From the NCBI GenBank assembly GCA_944739405.2, contig OX123190.2, positions 19,380,807 to 19,444,806 on the forward strand: a stretch of DNA of 64,000 nucleotides, given 5' to 3'. Under the pieces are notes generated by a model. It ran no database searches, had not been told where the DNA came from, and saw nothing but the letters and a program-made list of their open reading frames with translations. The translations under genes and the position numbers were made by a program. Below are positions 1 through 10,625 of the stretch, piece by piece. The stretch comes from Euclidia mi (Eukaryota > Arthropoda > Insecta > Lepidoptera > Erebidae). Every line of letters begins with the position of its first letter. Position 1 is the first letter of the stretch.

Positions 1-29
1 TAATACGCATGTAACTTCAAAATTTTGTC

Positions 30-200
30 GCATGGCAGTCTGTTGGTATCTCCTCTAGGGTATTGTTCCATATCGCACACTTTTGACAGAGTGGTCGTGG
101 TTGCCCTGATGGTGAGCAAGGTTCAGAGTATTTTCCCTATCCATTGAGTTCTCGTTCCTGGTTATGTGTACATAGAATTTAAGTATTCGTATGTGTACAG
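30..200 (-). repeat. tRNA-derived SINE fragment
   Basis: The segment resembles, on the minus strand, the tRNA-like head at 46885-46975: both share the cagtctgttggt block followed by a ctctaggg/ccctaga A-box-like stretch. It runs into GT-rich SINE body. Both ends are degraded, so family and limits are approximate. Confidence 0.4.
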
Positions 201-414
201 TCGACAAAAGCCGTTCTTTGACCTTAAGTTAATTCTGGATTGAGTTATTACAACAAAAAACATTCGAGGGAATCTTCAACATACTTTTCGAACACCACAT
301 GTCTAAGCCATAATTATTTCAATGATCATTTAGGCGCAAGAGCCAGGTACTACTATGTATGGAAAACATTTTCAGCATCAATAAAAAAGATGTGGTTGAC
401 GGCATAGAATACTA

Positions 415-518
415 GTCTCACCACCCCCTATCTTCCCGTGGGTGTCGTAAGAGGCGACTAAGGGATAACACAATGCAAATACCATCTTTGCGTAGAGACG
501 GAAAACTCGACATCAAAG
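415..518 (+). repeat. SINE family B, 5' half, split by a MITE
   Basis: Matches the copies at 8440-8690 and 9998-10222 (caccacccc..., gtgtcgtaagag, gaaaactcga). It is cut at 518 by the element at 519-1187 and resumes at 1188. The same junction without the insertion is present at about 53185-53240, which acts as an empty site. Confidence 0.65.
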
Positions 519-1187
519 TAGGGGTGGTCTGTAACAGGTAAAAGGCGAAACCTGTTCCACCTGTTCCTGTTCCACTCAAATAACAGGTCCAATAATCTGT
601 TCCAAAATAACAGGCTGTTCCAATGGAATAACTTCAAAGGAAAGATGCAGTTTCAGCAGTGAAAAACTGCTGTGTGCCACAGATAATAAACGTTTAAGAA
701 AGTGGTGAGCCGCGTTCGGATACACACACTAAAAAAAAATTAAAATCGTAGGCATTAAGAAATCTCAGCTCCTCTATCAATTTTTTTTATATTTAAAATT
801 TATTATTGAGATTCATTATTGTATAAATGTGAAATGACAATAATATTTTTATCGCTTAATTTTAATGTAATTTAAGCAACTTTTGCTTACAACGACATAG
901 TCATACTGGATGGATGAAAGTATCCGGACGCACTACAGCACAGAAAACAGATGGAACAGTGACACGCACAAGACTCGTACTAAGTCTATCTTTGTCCAAC
1001 ACCATAAGCTAAAATAGGAACGCAGATATCAAACTAGTAGTCTTCGTAGTACTACTAGTACGTATTGTTCATAGTCTGTTGTCGTCGGAACTGGAACAGG
1101 CGAAATAGTTTTATGGGAACAGGTTTAAACTGTTTCGTTCGGAAACCTGTTTCATTTACCTATTCCGATATATACGTCTCACTCCTA
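519..1187. mobile_element. hAT-type MITE (669 bp) with 8-bp TSD
   Basis: Flanked by the perfect 8-bp direct repeat catcaaag (511-518 and 1188-1195). The ends are taggggtg and cactccta, inverted with one mismatch. Many copies of cctgttcc and its complement cluster near both ends (for example 551-575 and 1090-1155), like the subterminal repeats bound by hAT transposases. No transposase frame is present; the ORF at 1065-1352 crosses the right end and is fortuitous. An 8-bp TSD is typical of hAT and also of P elements; the termini favour hAT. Confidence 0.8.
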
Positions 1188-1195
1188 CATCAAAG

Positions 1196-1468
1196 CCTAT
1201 ACGACTGCCTCGTTGGTCTCTCTCATAAATGTTCGCGTGGGATCGGGAGGTCCCGGGTTCGATTCCTGGATCGGGCAGTGTTATTGGGTTTTTCTGTCAC
1301 GAAATTCTCAGTAGCAGCACGGAGTCTGGAAATGTGCCCGGTACGGCAATAGGCTTGCCCCTTATTACGTGGGACTAAAGTATATCTGGCGAAAAGTGGG
1401 TATAGAAATACACCTCTGCCTACCTCTTCGGGGTTATAGGCGTGAGACTATGTATGTATGTATGTAAT
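1196..1468 (+). repeat. SINE family A, tRNA-derived
   Basis: A copy of the ~265-bp SINE repeated through the window: tRNA-like head with a B box (gggttcgattcctgg), body with the cagtagcagcacgga block, and a (tatg)n tail. Its limits are best defined by the copy at 36476-36741. This copy continues from the family B piece at 1188, as at 53185-53485, which suggests a composite family or a shared ancestral insertion. Confidence 0.8.
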
Positions 1469-2001
1469 AAAAAAGAGCTAGAAAGTTTCACCTAATTAAT
1501 TACTCAATCATCCAGCAACCTGCACATAGATACTTTTATATGACGAACAAATCGATCAACCATTCCCCTCCCTCGTTACCACCACATTGAATTTCATACA
1601 AAAGAACTTGTAGCCATATATAATGATTGGCCCACATCGGTCCGTGTGTTCGAAGGGCAAAGCGCCAGGTGTTTGTCATCGATCGATACTCGAGTCATTA
1701 TATATTAAAACCTGTCTGTCTGACTCCAGTTTGAATAATACACCTTCGGCCTTGACACTTTAACAGTCAGTGTGGCCATCATCAATATTTACACTAAGAG
1801 CTGGAGGAGGACTCTATATTTCAATATTATTTCAAGGCAATGGTCATCCATGCCTTTAGTTAATTAAGACGTAGTAGTTACAGTCAACTGTTGTATCTCT
1901 TGCACCCAAGGGCGTACTTCATTACGTTGATAGATTGGAGTAACTAAAGTCGATGACAGGATAAAGAACTATGGATTAGTTATTTAAAATACCCACAAAA
2001 A

Positions 2002-2205
2002 AGTAGCAGCACGAAGTCTGGTGATGTGCTCGCTAACGGCAATAGGCTCGCCCCCTATTACGTGGGATCTAAAAATTCGAAAAGTAGGTGTAATGTTACA
2101 CCTCTGTAGGCAGAGGTGTAACATTACACCTAGAGGTGTAACATTACGCCTGTATTCCCGAAGGGGTAGGCCCCTTCGGGAATACAGGCGTGAGTCTATA
2201 AAAAA
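2002..2205 (+). repeat. SINE family A, head lost, tail rearranged into two hairpins
   Basis: Begins at agtagcagcacgaag in the SINE body. The tail carries two adjacent palindromes: arms 2086-2106/2111-2131 (21 bp) and 2147-2166/2171-2190 (20 bp), each with the spacer tagg. The normal tail (compare 4285-4325) has only one orientation of these segments, so an inverted local copy was inserted. Overlapping ORFs on both strands here are by-products of the palindromes. Confidence 0.75.
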
Positions 2206-2699
2206 GATATTTCTATTTTGGTTTCTAAATAATATTAACTCTCCAAGAATATTAACTCTATACATATAAAGGCTCACCACCTAGACTGATCTTGAGTTGC
2301 CGCAACTGGCGGGAGGTCTACCTCGGCTACGTACGCTGCACATGTCCGGGGCGTGGCCGCAACTGTAGAATCTTGTCTTTTATTAAGCTCAAAAACTATT
2401 TAGTTTTCTGGGTTGAGTCCCCTTATTACCAGTACTGCAACTCCTGTGCAGCCAGGTTCAGCAAGTCAAGCTGTTTGACCACAAATAACAATTATTATTT
2501 CAACGAACTCATTACCCGCCCAAGTCGACAATAACGACACATCCATTTTATTTTCATACATTTGTCGATATCGACTTCATTAAAATAGACACGTCAGTCA
2601 CCTAATCTGATACCTACGACCAAACTACAAACATTACATTAATATAATTAAAACCTACTATTAGTTGTTTGTCTAATCGTATCCAAGATACCTTGACTA

Positions 2700-3440
2700 C
2701 AACATGACGAAAATAGCGTTTTTGTGGCCTATTCATTGTCATGCGTGCTTGTGCCCGCGTGCTGGCTATAGGTACTCATGCGGGCCACCCGATCCCACCC
2801 ACAAGGGCAGATTTCACGGAAACGTGCCACTCCTGTGGGTGTGGCGAACCTTGACAATCAGTGATTTTGCCTGTCAATTGGGTTAATCGCATTGACACGA
2901 GTTCTGTTCCTGGCGGCATTCACAATTTTGCTCTGCGTGTGGCCCGCAACACGCATGACAATGACAAGGTCCTAAGGGCCCTTTTCCTGTCATGGGTATT
3001 CTCGTCCGCGCGCGGATCTGATCCGCCTGCAGGCTGCACAGGCGCGCGGAACTCGGAATGATAGCGGGCGCGCAGCCTGCGTGCGTGCTATCTGGATGCG
3101 TACGGTGTTCTTCTGCTTTCTGTGTTGTTTTTACTGTAACGTCGGTCGCACACATGGTCATAGTACGCATATACTCGCAAATGAAGTAATGAAAATTGAT
3201 ACAGAGAGAGTTACTTTTGAAGTGCTCTCTGCTTTGAGCAATAATTTTTTTTATTACGTTCATCTTAATGCACGTGTTTAATCACTGGCGACACGCACGA
3301 CACTGAAACGTCAAACGAAACCTTTCTCCTGCGTGTGGCCATGAGCATGTTATCACCCGCATGCGGACCTGATCTGCGCTCGGACGAAAATACGCTTGAC
3401 AGAAAAGTAAAACTTTAGTTAGTGTAAACACAAAATTAGC
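2700..3440. other. GC-rich unassigned repeat-like island
   Basis: A GC-rich stretch within AT-rich DNA. Blocks related to gcgtgtggcc/gtcatgcgtg occur in opposite orientations near 2739, 2936 and 3327, as in a non-autonomous DNA transposon. The open frames in it match no protein I recognise. No target duplication was found. Confidence 0.3.
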
Positions 3441-4076
3441 GCTTCTTTTAGTATTGGTCACAGCTAATTAAGTCGTTTCCTTGCCGGGAAATTCGATACT
3501 ATCTATATCTAAACGACTTACTCTAACGTTATATGCAAACGCCAGTCTATGCAGCTACCTATTTGTCTGTTATACCTATCAGTTGATTCCAATTTTGATA
3601 GGCAATCGAAATCAGACAGCTGACAAAATGAGACATGGGCACAGTCATTAAATCGCAGCAGTGTAATGCAGTAGTCCAACAGAAGATAATAGATAAACCG
3701 TGTTCTAGTGGTGTAGTCTGGTGTAAAATCTAAATCGCCGATCACTTTGTTACTTGAAAATATATTTTAAATCTTGAAGAACCAAAATCAAACCTGGATC
3801 AAAGGCGACAATCAATAGCATTCTGTGAATAAAATATCGATTCTAAGGTGTATATACCACACTGGCAACGGACGGACGTGAATCCTTTCACCTCTTACAC
3901 ATTGCATTAGCAAACAATCTATTTGAACGAAATATAGGTAGGTTAGGTTAGGTTCGCCGAAGCTTCGCTTAGTTTGCATCGTTTCTCGTAGGCACGTCGG
4001 CACGGCTAGTCTACCCGCCCATAAAATGAAGATGTTTTGCATGTCAAGCAATATCAATAGCAGTGAGAATAGAAAA

Positions 4077-4338
4077 CTGCCTCGTAGTCGTTAGTCTCGC
4101 GGCATAAATGTGCGCGTGGGACTGGCAGGTCTCGGGTTCGATTCCCCGGTCGGGAAAGTGTTATTGGGATTTTCCGTTAGGAAATTCTCAGTAGCAGCAC
4201 GGAGGCTGGTAATGTGCCCGGTACGGCAATAGGCTCGCCCCCTATTACGTGGGACCTAAAATTCATGGCGAAATGTGGGTGCAACATTACACCTTTGCCT
4301 ACCCCTTCGGGAATACAGGCGTGAGTGAGTCTGAGAAA
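4077..4338 (+). repeat. SINE family A
   Basis: Nearly complete copy with tRNA-like head, B box at about 4132-4146, cagtagcagcacgg body and a short gtgagtgag tail. Likely target duplication: gagaatagaaaa before and gagaaaagaaaa after (one mismatch). Confidence 0.8.
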
Positions 4339-4616
4339 AGAAAAGTTAATTAAGCAACGATAGACAGTGCACAAAAAGCTATGCGATAAAGCGCAGCTGG
4401 TCAGTATTTTTTAATTTACCAGCTGTAGGTACGTCAAACACTTCACATTTTATGTCCGTACAATGCCTACGTACCTATTCTAATTAGCGTCAAATGGCGA
4501 AAAACCCAATCAATAGTACCTATATTGTTCTTTTTCGTTATATGAAGTGTAATTAATGAACGTACTACTATTATTATCATCATTGACGTTATTCCCAGAA
4601 GCTTACGAACAATAGA

Positions 4617-4800
4617 CTGCACGGTTGGCGTAGTGGTTTAAGCGGCCGCCTTACCGCTAGGCTCTGCGCCGATTGTCGTGGGTTCGATTCCCACACGAGA
4701 CAATACTTTGTGTGATCCATAAATTGTTGTTTCGAGTCTGGGTGTTAATTGTGTCCGTTAGCTGTATGTTTGTAAAGTCCCGCGCGACACAGGATTTATT
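4617..4800 (+). repeat. tRNA-like SINE (second tRNA family)
   Basis: Contains an A box (ggcgtagtggtttaagc) and B box (gggttcgattccc) with tRNA spacing, followed by a non-tRNA body (tgtgtgatccataaattg) common to insect SINEs. It continues without an RNA terminator, so it is read as a SINE. A related but distinct copy lies at 48325-48600. Confidence 0.6.
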
Positions 4801-4815
4801 ACTAGTGCGTTGCGT

Positions 4816-6049
4816 CATCATCATATATCAGTATCATATATCTCCCGCGATCTTGACGAGATCGTCGGTCCACCTTGCGGAGGGCCTACCTCTGCTGCCT
4901 CGTCCGGTACGTGGCCGCCACTCCAGAACCTTTCTGCCCTAACAACCATCGGTTCTTCGAGCTATGTGCCCTGCCCACTGCCACTTCAGCTTGACTATCC
5001 GGAGAGCTATGGCAGCGACTTTGGTTCTACTGCGTATCTCCTCATTGCTGATTCGATCTCGCAGGGAAACTCCAAGCATAGCTCTCTCCATCGCCCTCTG
5101 AGTGACCTTGAGCCTTCTGATAAGGCCCATAGTGAGAGACCACGTCTCTGATCCGTAAGTCATCACCGGCAACACACACTGGTCAAAGACTTTCGTCTTG
5201 AGACACTTCGGGATATCGGACGAGAAGATATGTCGTAGCTTCCCGAACGCTGCCCAACCGAGTTGGATTCGACGATTGACCTCCTTCTCGAAGTTGGACC
5301 TACCTAATTGGACTACTTGTCGACAACTTCGAGCGTAGAGTTCCCAACCTGAATAGGAGCAGGTACAACATGGACGTTCGACATGATTTTCGTGTTGTCA
5401 ATGTTCATCTTAAGACCTACTTGTTGGGAGACTCTACAGAGGCCATCGAGCATTGTGCCTAGGTCTTCCATGATCTCAGCCATGACTACGATATCGTTTG
5501 CGAATCGGAGGTGAGTGATGTACTCGCCGTTGATGTTGATGCCAAGTCCATACCAGTCCAAAAGCTTGAAAACATCCTCCAGCGCGGTGGTAAACAGTTT
5601 CGGGGATATGACCTCGCCCTGTCTCACCCCTCGCTGGAGTTGAATAGGTTTCGAACTCTGGTCCTGGAGGCGGACTGACATAGTGGCGTTTTCAAACAAA
5701 CACTTCAGCACTTCGATATATCGGTAGTCAATCCGGCACCGTTGGAGAGACTATAGCACCGCCCACGTTTCGATCGAATCGAAGACTTTCTCATAGTCCA
5801 CAAACGCCAAGCATAGGGGCTGGTTATACTTCTCGGACTTCTGTATAACCTGCCGCAGCGTATGTATGTGGTCTATAGCCTTTACGGAAACTGGCTTGTT
5901 CGGGAGGCTGGAAGTCGTCTAGCTTGCTCTCGAGACGATTCGTGATGACCCTCGAAAACAGCTTGTAGACGTGGCTCAGAAATGTGATGGGTCTGTAGTT
6001 CTTTAAGAGGGTTTTATCCCCTTTCTTAAAGAAAAGCACCACCACACCT
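4816..6049 (-). mobile_element. RTE-clade LINE, 5'-truncated and broken
   Basis: Three minus-strand pieces of one reverse transcriptase lie in order: fingers/palm (6045-5824, with KNYRPITFLSHVYKLFSRVI), central palm (5711-5313, with QRGVRQGEVISPKLF and the active-site region LRFANDIVVMA), and the C-terminal region typical of RTE elements (5175-4939, with RRLKVTQRAMERAMLGVSLR and LKWQWAGHIARRTDG). Frameshifts separate the pieces and the usual FADD reads FAND, so it is inactive. The 14-bp duplication ctagtgcgttgcgt at 4802-4815 and 6050-6063 marks the insertion; the 3' end lies at the left and ends in an ATGATG/ATAT-rich tail. Confidence 0.85.
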
Positions 6050-6726
6050 CTAGTGCGTTGCGTAGTTGTATAAAAAAAAAGATAAGGTACAATATATTAG
6101 CAATTGTTACTACAAAGACTAAATATTATCTTCAGTACGAAAGACTGATTTCGACCCTTACTACCACGCGATTAGAACCAGAATGTTCTATTTTCAATTA
6201 TCAATCGTCGCTGGAACGGTCGATTGATACAAATCAATGCGTGGATTGGCACGCACCTTGTTAATCGAATGGTTAAACTTTTATTACTTTTTAAATAGTC
6301 ACGAATAAATCATGAACGACGAATAGTCATGAATAAAATAAATTAAACCTTGTTTTGTAGGCGTACCTACTGAAAATATGAATTTGTTCGCTGTAAGCAA
6401 GGACATCAATCACTTGGTGCCAGCGTTTGTTTTAACAGTATTTCAGAGTTTTGAGACCTGTTATTTATTAAGAAACTGTTTTTTTTTTTACACCCTTAAC
6501 CCAACCGCTCTTGTGATTATTTGGCCAATGGGTAACCTTGCTGAAATTAATTCTTGGCTAAGACCTTGATGGGGCGTCGGCAAATTGCTAACGTGATAAC
6601 GTGACACACCTATTTTAATGACATCGCATAATTTACAGCACTACCTACAGCTTTAGTTATTAGCAGCTAGATAGAGTTGGTGACCTACCTGCTTAGTCTT
6701 AAAATAAGTATCCAAGTTACTAGCTC

Positions 6727-8364
6727 CACAGATGTGAGAAGTATCAGATGTAACGCACGGCACAGTTGCGTGCGGCCACTAAAGCAAATACAAAATTGAA
6801 AAGCGAATACAATCTCGTCTCAGTGCGCTACGAAGCATCGTACAGTTCACGCGTCACGATCACGTCAACTTTTAAATTCTCAAAATGCCGTATTGTGTTC
6901 TTTAAACACTGTAAAAGTTGTTCCTAAAAACAAAAACAGGAAAATGGAATATCTTTTCACAGGTAACTATTGATAATTTGACTGTTTCCTAATTTAATTT
7001 CGATAAAATTCGTATTTGTGCAAGAAATATGTAGGTGTTGCCAGTTTTTGTCGACGCCGTTCTGCCTGAATTAGGGAAAATGCACTTGTCAATTGATTAT
7101 GTGATAATGATTGTCATGTTAATGAAAAATACATTACCGTATTATAAAAGTATACTGTAGATATATCTTCTTTCTCATAAATATAGTAATAGAATTTCAA
7201 TTTCCATTAGTATATACCTTACATAATATTGTTTTGAGTTCGATCCCCAAACGATCCAAATATTCGTGTACACCCTGCTACTCGTCAAGCTTATAAACTT
7301 TGACCTTTGCACCGTTCTTATGGAGTAAAGAATAAGTATCAAAATCGTACAGCAAATGTTTAGCTTGACTTGGCGCCGTGTGTACATACATACTTATGGC
7401 GTAGGGAATAAGTATCAAAATCGTACAGCAACTGTTTAGCTTGACTTGGCGCCCTGTGTACATACATACTAATGGCGTAGGGAATAAGTATCAAAATCGT
7501 ATAGCAGTCAGCAACTGTTTAGCTTGACTTGGTGCTGTGTACATACATACTTATGGCGTAGGGAATAAGTATCAAAATCGTACAGCAACTGTTTAGCTTG
7601 ACTTGGCGCCGTGTGTACATACATACTTATGGCGTAGGGAATAAGTATCAAAATCGTACAGCAACTGTTTAGCTTGACTTGGTGCTGTGTGTACATACAT
7701 ACTTATGGCGTAGGGAATAAGTATCAAAATCGTACAGCAACTGTTTAGCTTGACTTGGCGCCGTGTGTACATACATACTTATGGCGTAGGGAATAAGTAT
7801 CAAAATCGTACAGCAACTGTTTAGCTTGACTTGGTGCCGTGTGTACATACATACATACTATTTATTTCTCAACTAATCGACGCCAGCGGCTTCGCACGCA
7901 CATATTTTCGTATTTCTCGTTTTGCCTGATCCCTTGGGAATTTCGAGAAATCCCGTCTTAGTGCACCCCTACGGTTCCCAAGAAACATACATGCTAAATT
8001 TCAGCTTCATGCGCCGAGTAGTTTCGGCTGTAGCTTGTCTGTCAGTCAGTCAGTAACGCAAGGATTTTATGTATACAGATTTACGAAATAGTTAAAACTT
8101 AACTCGGTACCTACATTTAAGAAATGTATTTATAAAAGCATTAATTAAATCCATGGTAAATTCTTCAAAACCGCAAATGAATATAAGAATATTACATAAC
8201 TATATGCAAAATACTGGGAGATTATTCATAATCTGGCAACTTTACACACACATAGACGCGCGTGTCCGTACAGTGCCAGTCATCAAAGGTCACGCACACA
8301 TAGCTGCCAACGTGCCACACTTAGTTGGACGAATGCGCTATATCTGATACTTCTCACATCTGTG
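6727..8364 (+). mobile_element. 1.64-kb non-autonomous TIR element, copy 1
   Basis: Ends in identical 23-bp inverted repeats starting cacagatgtgagaagtatc. It is flanked by the perfect 8-bp duplication actagctc (6719-6726 and 8365-8372). Contents: a left GC-rich subterminal region, a 76-bp tandem array (7316-7854), a ~200-bp LINE-tail-like segment (about 7870-8090) and a right subterminal region. No transposase. Inverted copy 2 is at 30250-31881 and a degraded copy 3 at 56195-57375. The 8-bp duplication suggests hAT or P mobilisation. The 64-residue ORF at 8153-8347 recurs in all copies and is repeat-borne. Confidence 0.85.
7316..7854 (+). repeat. Tandem array, 76-bp unit, about 7 copies
   Basis: Unit starts recur at 7392, 7468, 7549, 7625, 7701 and 7777, so spacing is 76 bp, with one 81-bp unit carrying a small insertion. 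Each unit contains ggaataagtatcaaaatcgt and agcttgacttggcgccgtg. Units are nearly identical, indicating recent homogenisation. The same array, inverted, is in copy 2 at 30760-31290; copy 3 has one unit. Confidence 0.9.
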
Positions 8365-8439
8365 ACTAGCTCACACAACAAGACGAAATCTATAAAACAT
8401 TTTATGTGTTATCGTATTATGTTGTCCTATTCGATAATA

Positions 8440-8690
8440 TCGTCCGCGTGGTGACGGATTAAGAATACGGATTGTCACCACCCCATATCATCCCATGGGT
8501 GTCGTAAGAGCCGACAGAGGGACCATGTTATGCATAGAACAGCACTGTAAGAGAAGGAAAACTTGATACAAACTCTATAGCAACCCGTTTGGCCAGCGTT
8601 GTATAGTAGGCCAATTCCTCCTTTTAAAGGAGAGGCCTAGTCCAGCAGTGGACTGTTAAAGGCTTAAGATGATGATGATGATTCGATAAA
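8440..8690 (+). repeat. SINE family B
   Basis: Shares ggtgacggattaaga, catcccatgggtgtcgtaag, caacccgtttggcc and the cagcagtggactgttaa 3' module with a (gat)n tail. Related copies or pieces: 415-518, 9998-10222, 11876-11956, and reversed at 42321-42430 and 42888-43045. Confidence 0.75.
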
Positions 8691-9549
8691 GAGTAGGACA
8701 AACTTTTATTGCAAATTATTATATTTAATACGAAAGAAAGCACTCTTTAGAAACTTATGAAACGTTGTAAATAGTGTAACTAGCCACTGCTCAATCAAAC
8801 GGTTCATTAAGGCTCGTTTAATACGAACCACAACCACACTACACTGTCATGACAAAAGATGGTTAATATTATGCTGTAGATACGTATGAATAGTATACTG
8901 CGTTTGTGTTCAGGTACCGTAATCGGTGACCATTAAATATTCATTTCAAATTGCCGAGAACTAAGATGCGAAATACATCTTGTTTTAAGGTACCATGATA
9001 ATCTAATGGTCCACCTTGATATTGTTTTAATTTTTCCTTAAATAGTCATCGCAATTAATCTTCAAAAGCACTGCAATTTCTGCCATACACCAACGCCACA
9101 GACGAAACCCTTAATACAATAATTACCTAACACCATTACCTCACAAAACGTAAAATTTTTACATGCAGCAAATCCGAACAAAATAACCCGGAGTAGCACG
9201 CACTCAGGTAAAAGGAAGTATAATAACCGGTCAGCGAGTAAATGAATTCAACGTATTCAAAATGCTAAACCATTTTCCACAATTTTTCTTGTGATTGACG
9301 CCTACCTTGAACTTTGGCATCGATTGCGATTCCAAGTACCGGTAGTGGAACATATTCGACGTTCTTTTCAAACTAATGGTGTCCGCTGTATACCTAAGTG
9401 CTATCTAGCATGGCATTGTCGGAAACGAATCGTTGACGGAAGCCACTAATGGTGAACGATTTCCATTTTATTTTGAGACTTACTGCATTTGTTGGACTCA
9501 TGACTGTGACTCCCTAAATACATCTATGATAGATACATATATGTTATGT

Positions 9550-9950
9550 CAGTGTTTTTCAACCTGTGGGTCGCGACCCCCTTGTCCCTTGTCCCCTAGC
9601 TTCTGTAGCAAAAGGTTGGGAAAACTACTTACTACAGGAGCAAAAATAATAAAGTTCAAAAAGATTAATTTAAAACAAATGGATGTTCACTAAAGGATGT
9701 AATCGTTTGTAACAACGCAAATTAATTAAAAATTTATTTTCATACTTTTTATTTGGGCCATTAATGAAAATGTCAACTCGCACAAGTACGAGATGGCAAA
9801 TAGAATCAAATATTTTAAAGCCTCTATTGTTAATTCTGGGTATTCTGAGTTCAATATCCAAACTGACAGACATAAATTCCGATTGCAGCATCCCATCGGC
9901 AAATTTGCTTCATTTATAGCTGCATTTAAAACAGCTTTAAGATCCAACTT
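9550..9950 (-). pseudogene. hAT transposase C-terminal remnant (ZBED/FAM200-like)
   Basis: On the minus strand two overlapping frames hold pieces of the hAT dimerisation region, including SEYPELTIEALKYLILFA followed by SYLCE, characteristic of ZBED5/FAM200-type transposases. A frameshift divides the piece. At the low-coordinate side, cagtgtttttcaacctgtgg followed by gtcgcgacccc looks like a hAT terminal repeat beginning at 9550, placed correctly as the 3' end of a minus-strand transposase. The 5' part is missing. Plus-strand ORFs here are shadows. Confidence 0.7.
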
Positions 9951-9997
9951 TGCTCAGTTTTTTTTCACTATCCCTTGCATTCAGAAGTAATGATACA

Positions 9998-10222
9998 GTC
10001 CGTGTGGTGACGGATTAAGAAGACGGATTGTCACCGCCCCATATCATCCCATGAGTGTCGTAAGAGCCGACAGAGGGAGCATATTATGCATAGAACAGCA
10101 CTAACTGTTGTGTGATGAAAACTTGATACAAACCCTATACCAACCCGTTTGGCCTGCGTGGTATTGTAGGCCAATTCCTCCTTTCAAGTCTAGCAGTGGA
10201 CTGTTAAGAGCCGATGATGATC
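9998..10222 (+). repeat. SINE family B
   Basis: Same order of blocks as 8440-8690: gtggtgacggattaagaaga, cgtaagagccgacagaggga, tatgcatagaacagcact, caacccgtttggcc, cagtggactgttaa and a gatgatga tail. A small internal deletion removes part of the 3' region. Confidence 0.75.
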
Positions 10223-10625
10223 CAGTTCTAATTTCACCTTTTGTAACGCCATTTTCATTCAGTTATAAATTCCTTGATGTTTATCTCGTAATCTGACTTA
10301 TTCAATAAAAGGCTGTAAAAATGAATCACAGTAGTTTCGATTTAGAGAGGACGACGTCTACAGCAGTGATAACATTTACATCCCACCCTTGAAGACTTTT
10401 TCACAATATTTAAATGCTCAAATAATTCAGAAAATAAACCCGATTTCCGAATTTTGAAGTATTGAGACTTCTTTGCCTGCTACAAATACATTGAAAGTAC
10501 AACGCGAAGTTCTAAAACCCTGGCTAAGTAATTTGCCTTTTTACAAAAACCTATCCTTTGTGTGCCACACTCGCAGCGACCGGCCAGCCGGCATCGCCCG
10601 TGGTCGTACGTATGCGCGTAAAAAA

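Noticed and set aside
1984..2280. Mirror-like ORFs on both strands at 1984-2280
   Set aside because: Both result from the palindromic SINE tail; similar peptides on the two strands are a sign of that symmetry.
10108..10296. 62-codon ORF before gene A as a first exon
   Set aside because: Most of it is SINE family B sequence and no donor in phase with gene A follows.
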